Made by a program: the position numbers and the translations under genes
Shown here: piece after piece, positions 16,935-26,371 of the stretch
Numbering within the stretch: the stretch's first letter is position 1
Layout of the letters: each line of letters starts with the position of its first letter
Assembly (NCBI RefSeq): GCF_900232995.1
Contig: NZ_OCVX01000007.1
Span: forward strand, 789,169-853,168
DNA length: 64,000 nt
Direction: 5' to 3'
Origin: Mycobacterium simulans
Lineage (GTDB): Bacteria; Actinomycetota; Actinomycetes; Mycobacteriales; Mycobacteriaceae
Notes under the pieces: model-generated
What the model was told of the DNA's origin: nothing
The model's database searches: none
Seen by the model: only the letters and a program-made list of their open reading frames with translations

Positions 16935-18690
16935 TCAGCAATTTTGGTGTTTCTCGCGTCCCCAAACCGCGAATGTAGATCGTTTCTGCTCGACGTCCTC
17001 CGCGCATCGAAGATGCACGGATTCCTTGTGGTGGTGTGCTGTCTCGCTATGCCCCTGTTGGGCGGGTAGCGCCGTGGGCTCACCAGCAGGGAAGGTTCGC
17101 GCCGAGCGGCTCTGTCGCTGCAAGGCCCTTCGGGCCTTGATACGCGCCACTGACCTCCGCGAGGACGGACACCTGCGGCCTCGCCGCTTAGATACTGCTA
17201 CGGCCGGACCTCGACGCCCATCAACGTCGTGACGGTGGATCAGCCAACCATGGTTGGCTGCTTCCAGATCCAGCCGGTCGAGACCATCAGCCCCCTGGCG
17301 GACATGCAGCCCCAGGAATGCCGAAAACAGGTCCCGGTCTTCTTTGATGCCGCATGCGCAACGATGCACCCGTTGGAAGAGCGGCTTTTTCTTGCGGTTC
17401 CCACACAGACAGGTTTGCGACAAGGCAGTCGTTTTCGGGTTGAACTCATAAAGGCGATCACCGCCGGCGCTTTCAGCCTTGCGGCGCATCACCTCCACCA
17501 GTAACCCTGGTGCCCGGTCGCGCACACTGCGGGGGAAATTCTTCTGCCACGAAACGTAATTCAGCTTCTCGCACACCACATCCGCGCCGTGCGCCAACAA
17601 CCTGTTGGCCAGCCCACCGTGCAGTGTCTTACGGTGCTCAGCCAGGCGGCGATGCTGCTCAGCCACCACCGTAGCGGCCTGTTTGGCGGCGCGGGAACGC
17701 TGCTGCCAGTGGCAGCGGCCAGTCTTATGCGTGCCGTCGGGGTTGAAGCAGCCCGGCGAGCCGGCACGGTGCTGACGGTCCACGTGCCGCTGCCCGCGGC
17801 GCAACCGCACCATGTTCAACCGGATCCGATCAGCCAGCGGCTCAACCCATCCCGTCCAGGCACCATCACTGCGCTCGATGGCCACCGCGATCTGACTGGG
17901 CCCCAAGTCGAACGACACCCGACCATCACCGACCGGATGCCTCCGCGTCGGGGACCCATCGCAGACCAGTTGCATGCGGTAGGTGTCGCGCCCGTTGATC
18001 ACCGTGCGCACGATCCGGGTAGACAACACCTTGCCCACAGCGATCAGCGCCTCGATCTCGGCCAGCTCGGCGCGCTGTTCCTTACCGCGGCGACCCGACT
18101 GGGCCGCCGCCGCGATCGCGATCACCATCCCGGCGCCCCCACTGCAACCCGACCAACCGTCCGGCGGCGTCGGTCTTGGGTCGTAACGCACCGTTGCCGT
18201 CCTTAGCCGCCAACGAATGCAGCCCACGCTTTGTGCTCTTGAACCGTGGCTTTCCCCGACGCCGAACATGCCACTGCTTGACCGCATCAAAGGCCCGCGC
18301 ACCCAGGTTCTGTGTCTCCTGGGCCGGCACGTGTTCACGCACCCAGGACTGGCGCAACGACGACGCGAACGACTGCGCGGCACGATCGCTGAACCCATGA
18401 GCCGCCGTCACAGCATCCAACGCCGCCCGCCGAGCGGCGCGTTCCTTCTTCGTACGCCGTGGCAGCTGGCATGCCACCTGCCACGCCGGATCGGATTTGA
18501 CGGCGCGGCTACGCCCGATGAATTCGGCCAGCACCGAGTTATACACCCGCGCCCCCGCGAAAAACCGTGTCCGGATCACCCGGCACTGCCCCGCGTCCGG
18601 GCGCAGCGGCCACGACCGCACATGCGTGGGCGCATCCTTGGGGCGCTTGCGCGCCCGCGGCTTACGCTCACCGCGCGCCCTATCACAGCC
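16935..18690 (-). pseudogene. TnpB (OrfB) RNA-guided nuclease homologue, frameshifted
   Basis: The N-terminal part (about 18690 to 18140) and the C-terminal part (about 18130 to 16935) are in different frames. The break coincides with a run of five G on the coding strand at 18136-18140. The N-terminal half has TnpB features (RSWPLRPDAGQ, RVYNSVLAEF, RRRGKPRFKS). The C-terminal half has RuvC-I SFDLGPSQIAVA, RuvC-II VVCEKLNY, a CxC...CxC zinc ribbon (TCLCG ... CACG) and RuvC-III DRDLFSAFLGL. All three acidic residues remain. The frame runs on through the element end without an earlier stop. It could be a decayed gene, a sequencing error in a homopolymer, or slippage. Confidence 0.75.
16992..17230 (-). 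ncRNA. Candidate TnpB guide RNA (omega/reRNA) at element end
   Basis: TnpB guide RNAs are made from the 3' end of tnpB and the adjoining element end. This stretch carries a perfect 7-bp hairpin (17122-17138, AAGGCCC/GGGCCTT), and most of it is shared with the deleted copy at 40799-40941. Presence of an RNA is inferred from the family and not shown by the sequence. Confidence 0.35.
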
Positions 18691-18732
18691 ACCAACAGTT
18701 GTTGCCGGTGCAGGCGGGTAGACACCTTCGGT

Positions 18733-19189
18733 GTGCACGCCACGACCATAAAAGACACCACCGACATCGCGGTTGCGGCAGGCAGCGCCAACCACCGGCG
18801 TGGCGCCCACAGCGTCTCGGCGCTGTGGGCACATCTTGTATTCGTAACCAAATACCGTCGGCGGATTCTGGATTCGGCGATGCTGGACTTCTGCGAGCAC
18901 ACCATGTCGGGTGTGCGCCGATCTGGATGCCGAGTTGGTTGAGTTCAACGGCGAGCCCGAGCACGTGCACCTATTGGATGCTTACCCGCCCACCCTGGCG
19001 GTCGCTACACTGCTACGCCGGCTCAAAGGCCGCTACAGCTACACGGTGCGCCGCGAGTACACCGGAACGTGTGTGCGCGCCCGGATGCCTAGCCACCTGT
19101 GGTCGCCTTCGCATTTCGCCGCATCGGCTGGCGGAGCGCCGTTGTCGGTGATCAAACGCTACATCGAAAACCAAAACCGGCCCCTTTAA
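18733..19189 (+). pseudogene. TnpA Y1 transposase (IS200/IS605), frameshifted
   Basis: The start is in one frame from the GTG at 18733 (segment LWAHLVFVTKYRRRIL) and continues in another frame from about 18911 (CADLDAELVEFNGEPEHVHL) to the stop at 19189. The HUH metal motif is HVH, and the catalytic Tyr is in VIKRYIENQ near the C-terminus. The joined protein would have about 150 residues, normal for TnpA. The frameshift lies in or next to GGGTGTGCGCC at 18909-18919. Without correction the transposase is inactive. Confidence 0.75.
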
Positions 19190-19281
19190 CATAGGCAACG
19201 TCCGACAGCGACCGGGTCCGCGCAGCTGCTACACCGCCACCCCTGCCACTGGTTACTTCAACCACCAACATGATGCACTAA

Positions 19282-19302
19282 CCGCGCTATAAAGTAGCGC
19301 GG
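19282..19302. repeat. Perfect 8-bp hairpin beyond tnpA (candidate left-end foldback)
   Basis: CCGCGCTA (19282-19289) and TAGCGCGG (19295-19302) with loop TAAAG. Its place beyond tnpA suits the IS605 left-end structure; it could also act as a terminator for the convergent gene pair. Confidence 0.6.
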
Positions 19303-19338
19303 CTTGCGCGCTACGACTCCCGGTCAACCGGATTGCGA

Positions 19339-20718
19339 TCAGACCACGCTTACTCGTGCAAGGGTGCAAATAGTCGGATAGTACAGATCACGATTCCATC
19401 CGACCGCGGGAAACACGACGCCCTGGAAGAGGCTTGGGACTGGAGTGCGCGCAAGTTCGTGCCCGGTTTCGATGTCGATCGCCACGACATGGTCTGCGCA
19501 GCGGCGCCCGCCTGCCGCGCGCACACCCCTGTTGTTCAACAGCGGCCCGCCGTACGTCATCAGGCGGCGCAGGCGATGGCCACGTAAGCCGGGGAGTCTG
19601 CCGTGGAAGTCGTTGATCACGACCTCGCCGGTGTCGGCGAATCGGACCATGTGACTGGCCGTGGCGTACGGGCGCCGCCACAGGCGTTCCAGTCCGGAAT
19701 CGCCGAGGCGCCAGGCGGCAAGAACACCATTGGCTGAGTCATAGCCCAATGCGATCCGGCGCTGTGGGTCGTACAACGGTGGATTGGTGACGGCACCCCG
19801 AGCGATGCCGCAGACGTCGACGAACTCGTGATCGGTTGCGTCCGTTAGGGAGACACGGATCAGCTGATTGGCGCTGGGCGCCACACCGGCGGCGAGCATC
19901 GAATGGGTGTAGGTGTGTTCGCCGTTGTTAAGGAACCACATCTGGCCGCCGTCCACCACAGGATCCCAGCCGTAGCTCTGGTCCGGCCTGCCGCCATAGC
20001 GCAGCACCCAGCTGTCGTCCAGCTCAAGGCGTTCCGCCGACGGGTCCCAGATGTAGCGGTACGTCGTGGTTACACCCACCACGTAGATGGCGTGGCCGTC
20101 GCTGGACAGTCGTGCGATCGCTCGCTCGGGCAGCTCGACCTCGGCGCAACGCGGCTGCAGACTTTCGGGTTCCAGCAGCGAGAGCCGGGCTCGCCGCGAG
20201 TCATTCTTTCGATCGAGATCCTTTGTGGCAATGGTCCCATCGGCGAGGATGACGAACGAGTTGTACGGGCGGGGCTGGGGCAGCTCGCGCCGCTCGATCA
20301 CCGAGCAGTCCGGCGCCAGTCGATGGCACCAGCGTCCGAACACCGTGTAGAGCGAGCCGTTGGCATGGGCCGCGAGCCCGCCGGGCCAGAACGGCCCCGC
20401 GGCCAGTTCCGGTGAACGTTCCAGTGGCCGTAGCGACTCGGGGTCGATGCGCTCGACCCACCCGGTCGACGGACTGTCGAGCATCCGCGGCCCCAACGTG
20501 TGCCGAAGCACGTACACCTCGCCGGGATCGCGAAGCACCACCATCGTCACCGCGTAGGCGTCTCGAGTCGTTACTTCAAGGCGTTCGCCGTCGGCGATGC
20601 CGAGTCCGCGGCTGCCGTGCGGCGCCTGGGTACGGCGCGGCCCACCGTCCTCGCCCGGCCACGGGCTCGGCCAATATCCTGCCAGTGCGTCGTCGCGACT
20701 GGAATCGTTGGTAAGCAA
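19339..20718 (-). CDS. Uncharacterised beta-propeller-like protein
   Basis: A 459-residue protein that I do not recognise. It shows repeated short blade-like segments (AHANGSLYTVFGRWCHRL, ILADGTIATKDL, LSSDGHAIYVVGVT, VDGGQMWFLNNG, RFADTGEVVINDFHGR), suggesting a beta-propeller like those of SMP-30/strictosidine-synthase-like or PQQ-type proteins. There is no signal peptide, so it is probably cytoplasmic. It lies 14 bp downstream of the dehalogenase-like gene on the same strand, so they may be co-transcribed. The IS element lies just beyond its 3' end. Confidence 0.7.
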   Translation of the reverse strand: MLTNDSSRDDALAGYWPSPWPGEDGGPRRTQAPHGSRGLGIADGERLEVTTRDAYAVTMVVLRDPGEVYVLRHTLGPRMLDSPSTGWVERIDPESLRPLERSPELAAGPFWPGGLAAHANGSLYTVFGRWCHRLAPDCSVIERRELPQPRPYNSFVILADGTIATKDLDRKNDSRRARLSLLEPESLQPRCAEVELPERAIARLSSDGHAIYVVGVTTTYRYIWDPSAERLELDDSWVLRYGGRPDQSYGWDPVVDGGQMWFLNNGEHTYTHSMLAAGVAPSANQLIRVSLTDATDHEFVDVCGIARGAVTNPPLYDPQRRIALGYDSANGVLAAWRLGDSGLERLWRRPYATASHMVRFADTGEVVINDFHGRLPGLRGHRLRRLMTYGGPLLNNRGVRAAGGRRCADHVVAIDIETGHELARTPVPSLFQGVVFPAVGWNRDLYYPTICTLARVSVV

Positions 20719-20732
20719 CTGTTTTCAGCTGG

Positions 20733-21632
20733 CTAAACCTTGGCGAGCAGGCCAAGCAGTTCCCCGGCCAATTGCTCACCACGGTCTTCTTGAACGAAGT
20801 GCGCGGCACCCTCAATTCGCACCTGCTCGTGTGCAGAGGGGATCAAGTCGCAAAAAACCTGTCCCGACCTTGGGTAGGGGAAGACAGGGTCGGTGTCGGA
20901 GAAGGCAACGAGAGCTGGTTTGTGCCATCGCGACAGCTCGTCGCTGACCGCCTGCATTTCCGATACGCCAGGGGCGTCTTCGCTGATGGGGACCAGCAGC
21001 GGAAATTGCGCAGCGCCGGCCTTTGACTCTGCAGTAGGGAACGGCGCCTCATAGGCAGCCACGACGTCATCGGAAAGCTGGCTGGTCGTGGCTCCCTGGA
21101 TGACGAATCCGACGGGCAAATCCGGATTTTTTTCCGCGAAGTCGCGCCAGGCCATGAATCCCTTGGACACCCGTCCGGTGAACAGACCGGTATTCAAAAT
21201 CATCAGCGCCTCAACCCTATCGGCGTTTTCCACCGCCCAGCGCAGTCCGATCGGGCCGCCCCAGTCTTGGACAACCACCGCCGCGTTATGCAGGTCGAGA
21301 GCGCCCAGCACCTTCGCGACCAACTCGCTGTGTCGGTCGTAGGTGTACCAGCGCCGGTCGGTGGGTTTGTCGGAGCGTCCGAAGCCGGCGAAGTCGGGAA
21401 CAATGACCCGGTGGCCGGCCGCGACCAGCGGCGTCACCATCTTGCGGTAAAGATAGGCCCACGTCGGCTCGCCGTGAAAACACACCACCGGCGACCCCTC
21501 CCGTGGCCCCTCATCCAGATAGTGCATCCGCAAACCGTCGACCTCCAGGTAGTGCGGTTCGAAGTCGTACCCAGGAAGGCGCTCGAAACGCGAATCGGGT
21601 GTTCGGAAAACATCCGGGTTGCTGGAGCTCAT
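20733..21632 (-). CDS. Haloalkane dehalogenase-like alpha/beta hydrolase
   Basis: About 299 residues from MSSSNPDVFRTP, an ATG preceded by TTGGAG; another ATG lies three codons upstream. It has oxyanion motif HGEPTWAYLYRKM, nucleophile elbow VQDWGGPIGLRW (Asp), and C-terminal catalytic His in GAAHFVQEDRGEQLA. These match the HLD-I/DhlA-like haloalkane dehalogenases such as the M. tuberculosis Rv2296 product. The reaction would be hydrolytic halide removal, but in mycobacteria the natural substrate is unknown. It is divergent from a TetR gene, with a palindrome between them that could control both. Confidence 0.85.
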   Translation of the reverse strand: MSSSNPDVFRTPDSRFERLPGYDFEPHYLEVDGLRMHYLDEGPREGSPVVCFHGEPTWAYLYRKMVTPLVAAGHRVIVPDFAGFGRSDKPTDRRWYTYDRHSELVAKVLGALDLHNAAVVVQDWGGPIGLRWAVENADRVEALMILNTGLFTGRVSKGFMAWRDFAEKNPDLPVGFVIQGATTSQLSDDVVAAYEAPFPTAESKAGAAQFPLLVPISEDAPGVSEMQAVSDELSRWHKPALVAFSDTDPVFPYPRSGQVFCDLIPSAHEQVRIEGAAHFVQEDRGEQLAGELLGLLAKV

Positions 21633-21686
21633 TGCTGCCATCTCCAATTCGGTAGGGCCGGCGATGGTGCACACCGTAACGGATTT

Positions 21687-21702
21687 TTGACCGACCAGTC
21701 AA
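21687..21702. promoter_or_regulatory. Candidate TetR operator
   Basis: TTGACCGACCAGTCAA has perfect five-base arms around a six-base centre. It lies between the divergent dehalogenase-like and TetR genes, 21 bp before the TetR start. Position and form suit an autoregulatory TetR site. Confidence 0.6.
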
Positions 21703-21722
21703 CTATTCGATAGGCTTTGTGG

Positions 21723-22334
21723 GTGCCACGAACCTCCGACGCCCGGGATCGCATCGTGTCAACCGCGGCACGACTGTTCCTCGAGCGCAGTTACCACGAC
21801 GTGGGTGTGGAGGAACTCTGTGGCGCGGCTGACGTTCGCAAAGGCAGCTTCTACCACTATTTCTCATCGAAAGCTGAACTGGCGAAAGCGGTTATCGATC
21901 TCCACATGCAGGCTTTTCAAGCGCGCCTGACCAGCCAGCCCGGCGCCACGGCCGCCGACAAGTTCGCCGCGATTCCAGACGCGATCGGCGCCATCCAGAC
22001 GGCACTGTATGCGGAGTTCGGACGCTTCGTCGGCTGCCCGTTCGGCAACCTGGCAGCCGAGCTGTCGACCACCGATGAAGCGGTGCGCATCCACCTCGCC
22101 GCGCGGTTGGCCGTACTGGAAGAGCAACTCGCCCAGGTCTGCCGCGAGGCCGCCGCTGACAAGATATTGCGCGATGACGTCGACCCCGATCGGCTGGCCC
22201 ACGCGATATTCGCTCATTACCAGGGTCTTATCTTGCTCGCCAAGCTGCATGGCTCGAGCGCTGCTGCGCTGGCCCCCGCGCTGCACGACTTCGTTGACGG
22301 CTACCTAATCGACGAGGTCAGAGCTAGACCTTGA
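21723..22334 (+). CDS. TetR/AcrR family regulator
   Basis: About 203 residues from the GTG at 21723. The N-terminal helix-turn-helix has the TetR pattern (ARDRIVSTAARLFLERSY, VEELCGAADVRKGSFYHYF), followed by an all-helical ligand domain. It is divergent from the haloalkane-dehalogenase-like gene and overlaps the convergent MDR reductase gene by 11 bp. It most likely represses its neighbours in response to a hydrophobic ligand; this is inference from context. Confidence 0.9.
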   Translation: MPRTSDARDRIVSTAARLFLERSYHDVGVEELCGAADVRKGSFYHYFSSKAELAKAVIDLHMQAFQARLTSQPGATAADKFAAIPDAIGAIQTALYAEFGRFVGCPFGNLAAELSTTDEAVRIHLAARLAVLEEQLAQVCREAAADKILRDDVDPDRLAHAIFAHYQGLILLAKLHGSSAAALAPALHDFVDGYLIDEVRARP

Positions 22335-23331
22335 CCATAAGCTTGCCAACATTCTTACCGTCGAACAGCATGTTGATCGCAGTCGGCAGCTGCTCGAAGC
22401 CCTCAACGACGGTCTCGAGCGGCGTCAGCTTGCCCTCGGAAATCAGGCTGGCGATCTCGCCAATTGCCTCCGGCGCACGGCCGAAGTGGTCGAAAACAAT
22501 GAAGCCCTGCACCGTCGCTCGCCGGATCAGCAGGTTGGCGAAGGCGCGCGGGCCCGGCGGCGGGTCGGCGTCGTTATAGCCGGAGATCAGCCCACACAGC
22601 GCGACGCGTGCGCCAATGTTGAGACGCGCGAAGATCGCGTCCATGATGTCGCCGCCGACGTTCTCGAAGTCGACATCGATGCCGTCGGGCGTCGCAGCGA
22701 CGAGCTGGGCGGCCCAATCCTCGGCGCGATGGTCCACGGCCGCGTCGAAGCCGAGCTGCTCGGTCAGCATCGCGCACTTTTCCGGGCCGCCGGCAATCCC
22801 GACGACACGGGCGCCACTGGCCTTGGCGAGCTGCCCGGCCACCGAGCCGACCGCACCCGCCGCGGCCGACACCACAACGGTCTCGCCCGGCTGCGGCTTG
22901 CTGATATCACGGATCCCGATCCACGCGGTGAGCCCGGTCATCCCGAGCGCACCCATGTACGCGCTCGGCGAGACGCCCTCGGCTACGTCGACCGGAAACA
23001 ACGGCATTGTGTCGGAGGCAACCGCATACTCCTGCCAGCCGACGAGACCCTGAACGATCTGCCCGACCGCGTAGTTCGGATTCTTCGACGCAACAACCTC
23101 GCCGAGGCCACCCGCGCGCATGACTTCACCGATACCGACCGGCGGCAGGTAGGTCGGCGTGTCGTTGATCCACGCTCGGTTGGTCGGATCGAGGGAGATC
23201 CAATCGACGCGTACGAGTGCCTCGCCGTCGCCGATCTCCGGGATCGGTACCTCGCCGAGTTCGAAGGTGTCCGGACCGATGCGTCCGGTTGGGCGTTGCC
23301 GGAGCAGGAAACGGCGGTTTCGATCGGGCAT
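22324..23331 (-). CDS. MDR-family NADPH-dependent oxidoreductase
   Basis: A 335-residue medium-chain reductase without catalytic zinc ligands. The nucleotide-binding loop AAAGAVGSVAGQLAKASG lies mid-protein and the N-terminus is RRFLLRQRPTGRIG. This arrangement is typical of the prostaglandin/leukotriene reductase (YncB/CurA-like) group, which reduces the double bond of enones with NADPH. The ATG at 23331 starts at the conserved N-terminus. It may act on the products of the neighbouring oxygenases, which are transcribed in the same direction just upstream. Confidence 0.87.
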   Translation of the reverse strand: MPDRNRRFLLRQRPTGRIGPDTFELGEVPIPEIGDGEALVRVDWISLDPTNRAWINDTPTYLPPVGIGEVMRAGGLGEVVASKNPNYAVGQIVQGLVGWQEYAVASDTMPLFPVDVAEGVSPSAYMGALGMTGLTAWIGIRDISKPQPGETVVVSAAAGAVGSVAGQLAKASGARVVGIAGGPEKCAMLTEQLGFDAAVDHRAEDWAAQLVAATPDGIDVDFENVGGDIMDAIFARLNIGARVALCGLISGYNDADPPPGPRAFANLLIRRATVQGFIVFDHFGRAPEAIGEIASLISEGKLTPLETVVEGFEQLPTAINMLFDGKNVGKLMVKV

Positions 23332-23399
23332 TAGCGCACGGTACTCCACACGGCATCGGCGCAACATAGGCCGAACCGTTTCGCAACTCAGCCTGATGC

Positions 23400-24590
23400 C
23401 TACAGTCGAGCGAGTCGCTCCTCAAGGACGGCGTGGAAGTGCCCGATGGCGCTTTCGTGCCGACCAAACTCCACGAAAGCGCTCGCGCCTGCGCGTAAAC
23501 CACGCTGCACACCTGCAGACATCTCGTTGTCTTCTACGGCCCCTCGGTGAAGGACGCTCGAAACGCTTGCATTGTGGTTGTACGGCACGGCATTTACCGT
23601 TGCTTGCCGTGCTCGCTCGGCGAGCCCTGGCGTCGTCATGACGTACGTAGTGACCGTGGAGCGGTCGACGCCGACAGGGTCGATCGCGATCACCGCCACG
23701 CGATCGGGCAACGTCGCCACAATCGTGTTCGGGAAGAGGTGATACACGTAGGTCAGCCGGCCACCGACCGTCCAGGTCGACGTCGGGCGCTGACGCAGTC
23801 TTTCAATATTGCGGTACGGGAAAGTGATTCGGCTGTTGGGGCCGAAAGTTTCTACGATACTGAGGTTGTCGTACTGACCCGGGTAGAACGTGTCACGGTG
23901 CGTTGAGCGAATATGATAGCCCTCCAAGAACTGTTCGACGAGAATCTTCCAGTTAATTTGCTGGACAATTGATTCCACGAACACTAGATGCTCAGCCGAC
24001 ACCAATATGTCTGCCCACGGACTCCCGTCGGTCAACTCCCTAGCGGCATCGGTAACCCTTGGTAAGGAATCAGTGCCGTGATCATCGAGCGCATCTATCA
24101 CAACGAGGCCGTCGACCTCACGACTGGCAATTTCAACCAATCCGCGTGTCGACATGTCTAGATCGGGGAAGCCCCCCGCGTGGGGAATGTGGGCCAGCTC
24201 TCCATCGAGGCGGTACGTCCAGCCGTGATAGCGGCACACAAGCGCACGGGAACAGCCCGCGCCCGCAACGAGAGCCATTGCGCGATGACGACACGCGTTG
24301 CGAAACACCCGCGCCTGACGATCGCGGCCGCGTACGGCGAAAAGTGGCACGCCGAAACTGATCCGTTCGACGTGGTCGCCCGGATTCGGTATAGCCGCCG
24401 ACGGAATGAACACACTGGGCGAACAGCGCAGTAACCGCAGTTCCTTGGCAAATCGGCTTGGCTGGAGATAATTCTGCACCGGTTCGCGCCAGGCCTCGCC
24501 CTCGTCGGTTGTGCCGGCCTCGATGTGGGCAAGGACTCGCCGGATGATCTCCAGATCATCGGCGACGCGAAACTTTCCGGACGCGGCCAC
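23400..24590 (-). CDS. Rieske non-heme iron oxygenase, alpha subunit type
   Basis: About 396 residues. The Rieske centre is CRHRAMALVAGAGCSRALVC with YHGW following (C-x-H, 17 residues, C-x2-H). The mononuclear iron site lies in EQFLEGYHIRSTH (two His) with a later Asp/Glu ligand. This fits ring-hydroxylating or steroid-type oxygenases (KshA-like class). The GTG at 24590 is chosen because it lies five bases beyond the P450 stop; an upstream frame start at 24659 would overlap the P450 gene. No ferredoxin or reductase gene is adjacent, so electrons must come from elsewhere. Confidence 0.87.
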   Translation of the reverse strand: MAASGKFRVADDLEIIRRVLAHIEAGTTDEGEAWREPVQNYLQPSRFAKELRLLRCSPSVFIPSAAIPNPGDHVERISFGVPLFAVRGRDRQARVFRNACRHRAMALVAGAGCSRALVCRYHGWTYRLDGELAHIPHAGGFPDLDMSTRGLVEIASREVDGLVVIDALDDHGTDSLPRVTDAARELTDGSPWADILVSAEHLVFVESIVQQINWKILVEQFLEGYHIRSTHRDTFYPGQYDNLSIVETFGPNSRITFPYRNIERLRQRPTSTWTVGGRLTYVYHLFPNTIVATLPDRVAVIAIDPVGVDRSTVTTYVMTTPGLAERARQATVNAVPYNHNASVSSVLHRGAVEDNEMSAGVQRGLRAGASAFVEFGRHESAIGHFHAVLEERLARL

Positions 24591-24595
24591 GCGGA

Positions 24596-25846
24596 TCAGC
24601 CCTCTACCGGACACTTGCCCGTGTAGTCGACCTGCCAATGTTTGATGCCGTTGAGCCATCCCGACCGCAGTCGCTCCGGCGCTGCAAGCGGTTTGATATC
24701 CGGGATATTGTCAGCGATGGCGTCGAAGATCAGCTCAATCGTCATCCGTGCGAGGTTCGCCCCAACGCAGTAATGCGCCCCGGTGCCGCCGAAACCGACG
24801 TGCGGATTGGGATTTCGCATGATGTCGAACCGGTACGGATCGTCAAACACGTCCTCGTCGAAGTTGGCCGACCGGTAGAACATCACCACCCGTTGCCCTT
24901 CTTCGATCCGCACTCCGGACAATTCGGTGGTCGCCAGCGCCGTACGCTGAAACGCCGTGATCGGGGTCGCCCAACGCACGATCTCGTCGACCGCCGTCGC
25001 CGGCCGCGTCTGCTTATACAGTTCCCACTGGTCGGGGAAGTCGATGAATGCCATCATGCCCTGGGTAATCGAGTTTCGGCTGGTCTCGCTGCCCGCGACG
25101 GCCAGCATCATGACAAAGAAGCCGAACTCATCGTCGGAGAGCTTTTCGCCCTCGATGTCTGCCTCGATGAGCGTGGTAACGACATCCTCGCCGGGGTTCC
25201 TTGTCTTGACCTCGGCCATCTTCATTGCGTAACCGATCAGCTCCGTAGAGGACACCTTCGGATCGATGTGGGAGTACTCCGGGTCCTCGTTGCCGGTCAT
25301 CTCGTTGGTCCACCGGAATAGGTCCCTGCGGTCCTCCTGGGGTACGCCCAACAATCCGGCGATCGCCTGCAGCGGCAACTCGCACGACACCTGCTCGACG
25401 AAGTCACCTGAACCTTGCGCCGCGGCCAGCTTGACGACGCGCTGAGCCCGCTCGTGAAGCTCGTCGCGCAGCCTCCCAATGGCCCGCGGCGTAAATCCGC
25501 GGGAGATGATCTTGCGCAACCTAGTGTGTTGCGGCGCGTCCATGTTGATCAGGACCAGCCGCTGCAACTCGATGTCCTCACGTGCAATGTTGTCGTGAAA
25601 TCGGGGAATCACGGTGTCTTGCCGGCTGGAGAAGACGTCGCTGCGCAGCGACACCTCCCTAACGTCTTTGTGCTTGGTCACCACCCAAAAGCCGCCGTCG
25701 TTGAAGCCGCCCTTGCCGACGGGCTGTTCGCACCACCAGATGGGTGCGCTCTTGCGCAGCTCCGCAAGTTCGGCGACGGGGATCCGATCGACATAGATGT
25801 CGGGGTCGGTTGGATCGAAGCCGAGAGGCAGGTTCGGGCAGATCAT
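24596..25846 (-). CDS. Cytochrome P450, CYP125-like
   Basis: A 416-residue P450. The I-helix acid-alcohol pair is in AVAGSETSRNSIT, the K-helix region is EIVRW, and the heme ligand Cys360 is in FGGTGAHYCVGANLARM. Much of the chain closely matches M. tuberculosis CYP125A1 (NMDAPQHTRLRKIISRGFTP, ERLRSGWLNGIKHWQVDYTG), but it lacks the long CYP125A1 N-terminal extension. CYP125 oxidises the terminal side-chain methyl of cholesterol. This copy sits outside the usual cholesterol locus beside a Rieske oxygenase, so it is probably a paralogue with a related sterol or branched-chain substrate. ATG start. Confidence 0.92.
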   Translation of the reverse strand: MICPNLPLGFDPTDPDIYVDRIPVAELAELRKSAPIWWCEQPVGKGGFNDGGFWVVTKHKDVREVSLRSDVFSSRQDTVIPRFHDNIAREDIELQRLVLINMDAPQHTRLRKIISRGFTPRAIGRLRDELHERAQRVVKLAAAQGSGDFVEQVSCELPLQAIAGLLGVPQEDRRDLFRWTNEMTGNEDPEYSHIDPKVSSTELIGYAMKMAEVKTRNPGEDVVTTLIEADIEGEKLSDDEFGFFVMMLAVAGSETSRNSITQGMMAFIDFPDQWELYKQTRPATAVDEIVRWATPITAFQRTALATTELSGVRIEEGQRVVMFYRSANFDEDVFDDPYRFDIMRNPNPHVGFGGTGAHYCVGANLARMTIELIFDAIADNIPDIKPLAAPERLRSGWLNGIKHWQVDYTGKCPVEG

Positions 25847-26371
25847 GGCTGAGCTCCTTGATTGCGACGTGTTCTACGGCGCGGTGGGTTGCGGTGCCAT
25901 CGATGGCGCGCGGATCCACTCTTGTCTTAGCATCACAATATCAATGTCATGCGTCAATTAAAATGTGGTCAACATAGATCGCGTTTGGGTGGGCTAGTCA
26001 GCTCGTCGGACACCGCGAGCGCGGGAGCACTCGGGAACCGGTCTGGGCCGGTGACCCGCCGGACGCGAGCCTCGACGACCGTCGACCGGGCCCCACTAGC
26101 TCGACAACATCAGCCTGTTAGCTATGAAACTCTCGAAGTCAGAATCGATTTCCTGCAATTCGGCGGCAGCGCCGGGGCGGCAGGCACATCACGCGTCGCA
26201 GCGGACGAAGCCCGATGGCATTGGTGGGCGCGATTCGATTCGGGTAATCCGCAACCGGGGCCAACCGGCGCGCCACGGACAGCCTCACCCCTAGGACGTC
26301 CGTCCATGCGTTAGCATTACCATGCATCAGCAATTTTGTGCGCTCCGCGCCGCTGCGCAGGGAGAGGATGA
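25847..26371. other. Divergent regulatory region between P450 and PaaX genes
   Basis: No supported gene in 525 bp. An AT-rich patch at 25925-25980 precedes the P450 gene. It contains GCATCACAATAT (25930-25941), a 12-mer repeated exactly at 27297-27308 beyond the PaaX gene. An ATG-rich patch near 26306-26335 precedes the PaaX gene. Confidence 0.55.

Larger units (their letters stand above)
16992..19302. mobile_element. IS200/IS605-type element, both genes frameshifted
   Basis: About 2.3 kb with divergent tnpA (+) and tnpB (-), the layout of IS605. The end beyond tnpB is set at 16992, where similarity to a second truncated copy at 40799-41000 begins. The end beyond tnpA is placed at a perfect 8-bp hairpin (19282-19302), the kind of subterminal foldback TnpA binds. 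No target duplication is expected for this family. Both genes carry a frameshift, so the copy is non-autonomous. The exact ends are estimates. Confidence 0.75.
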
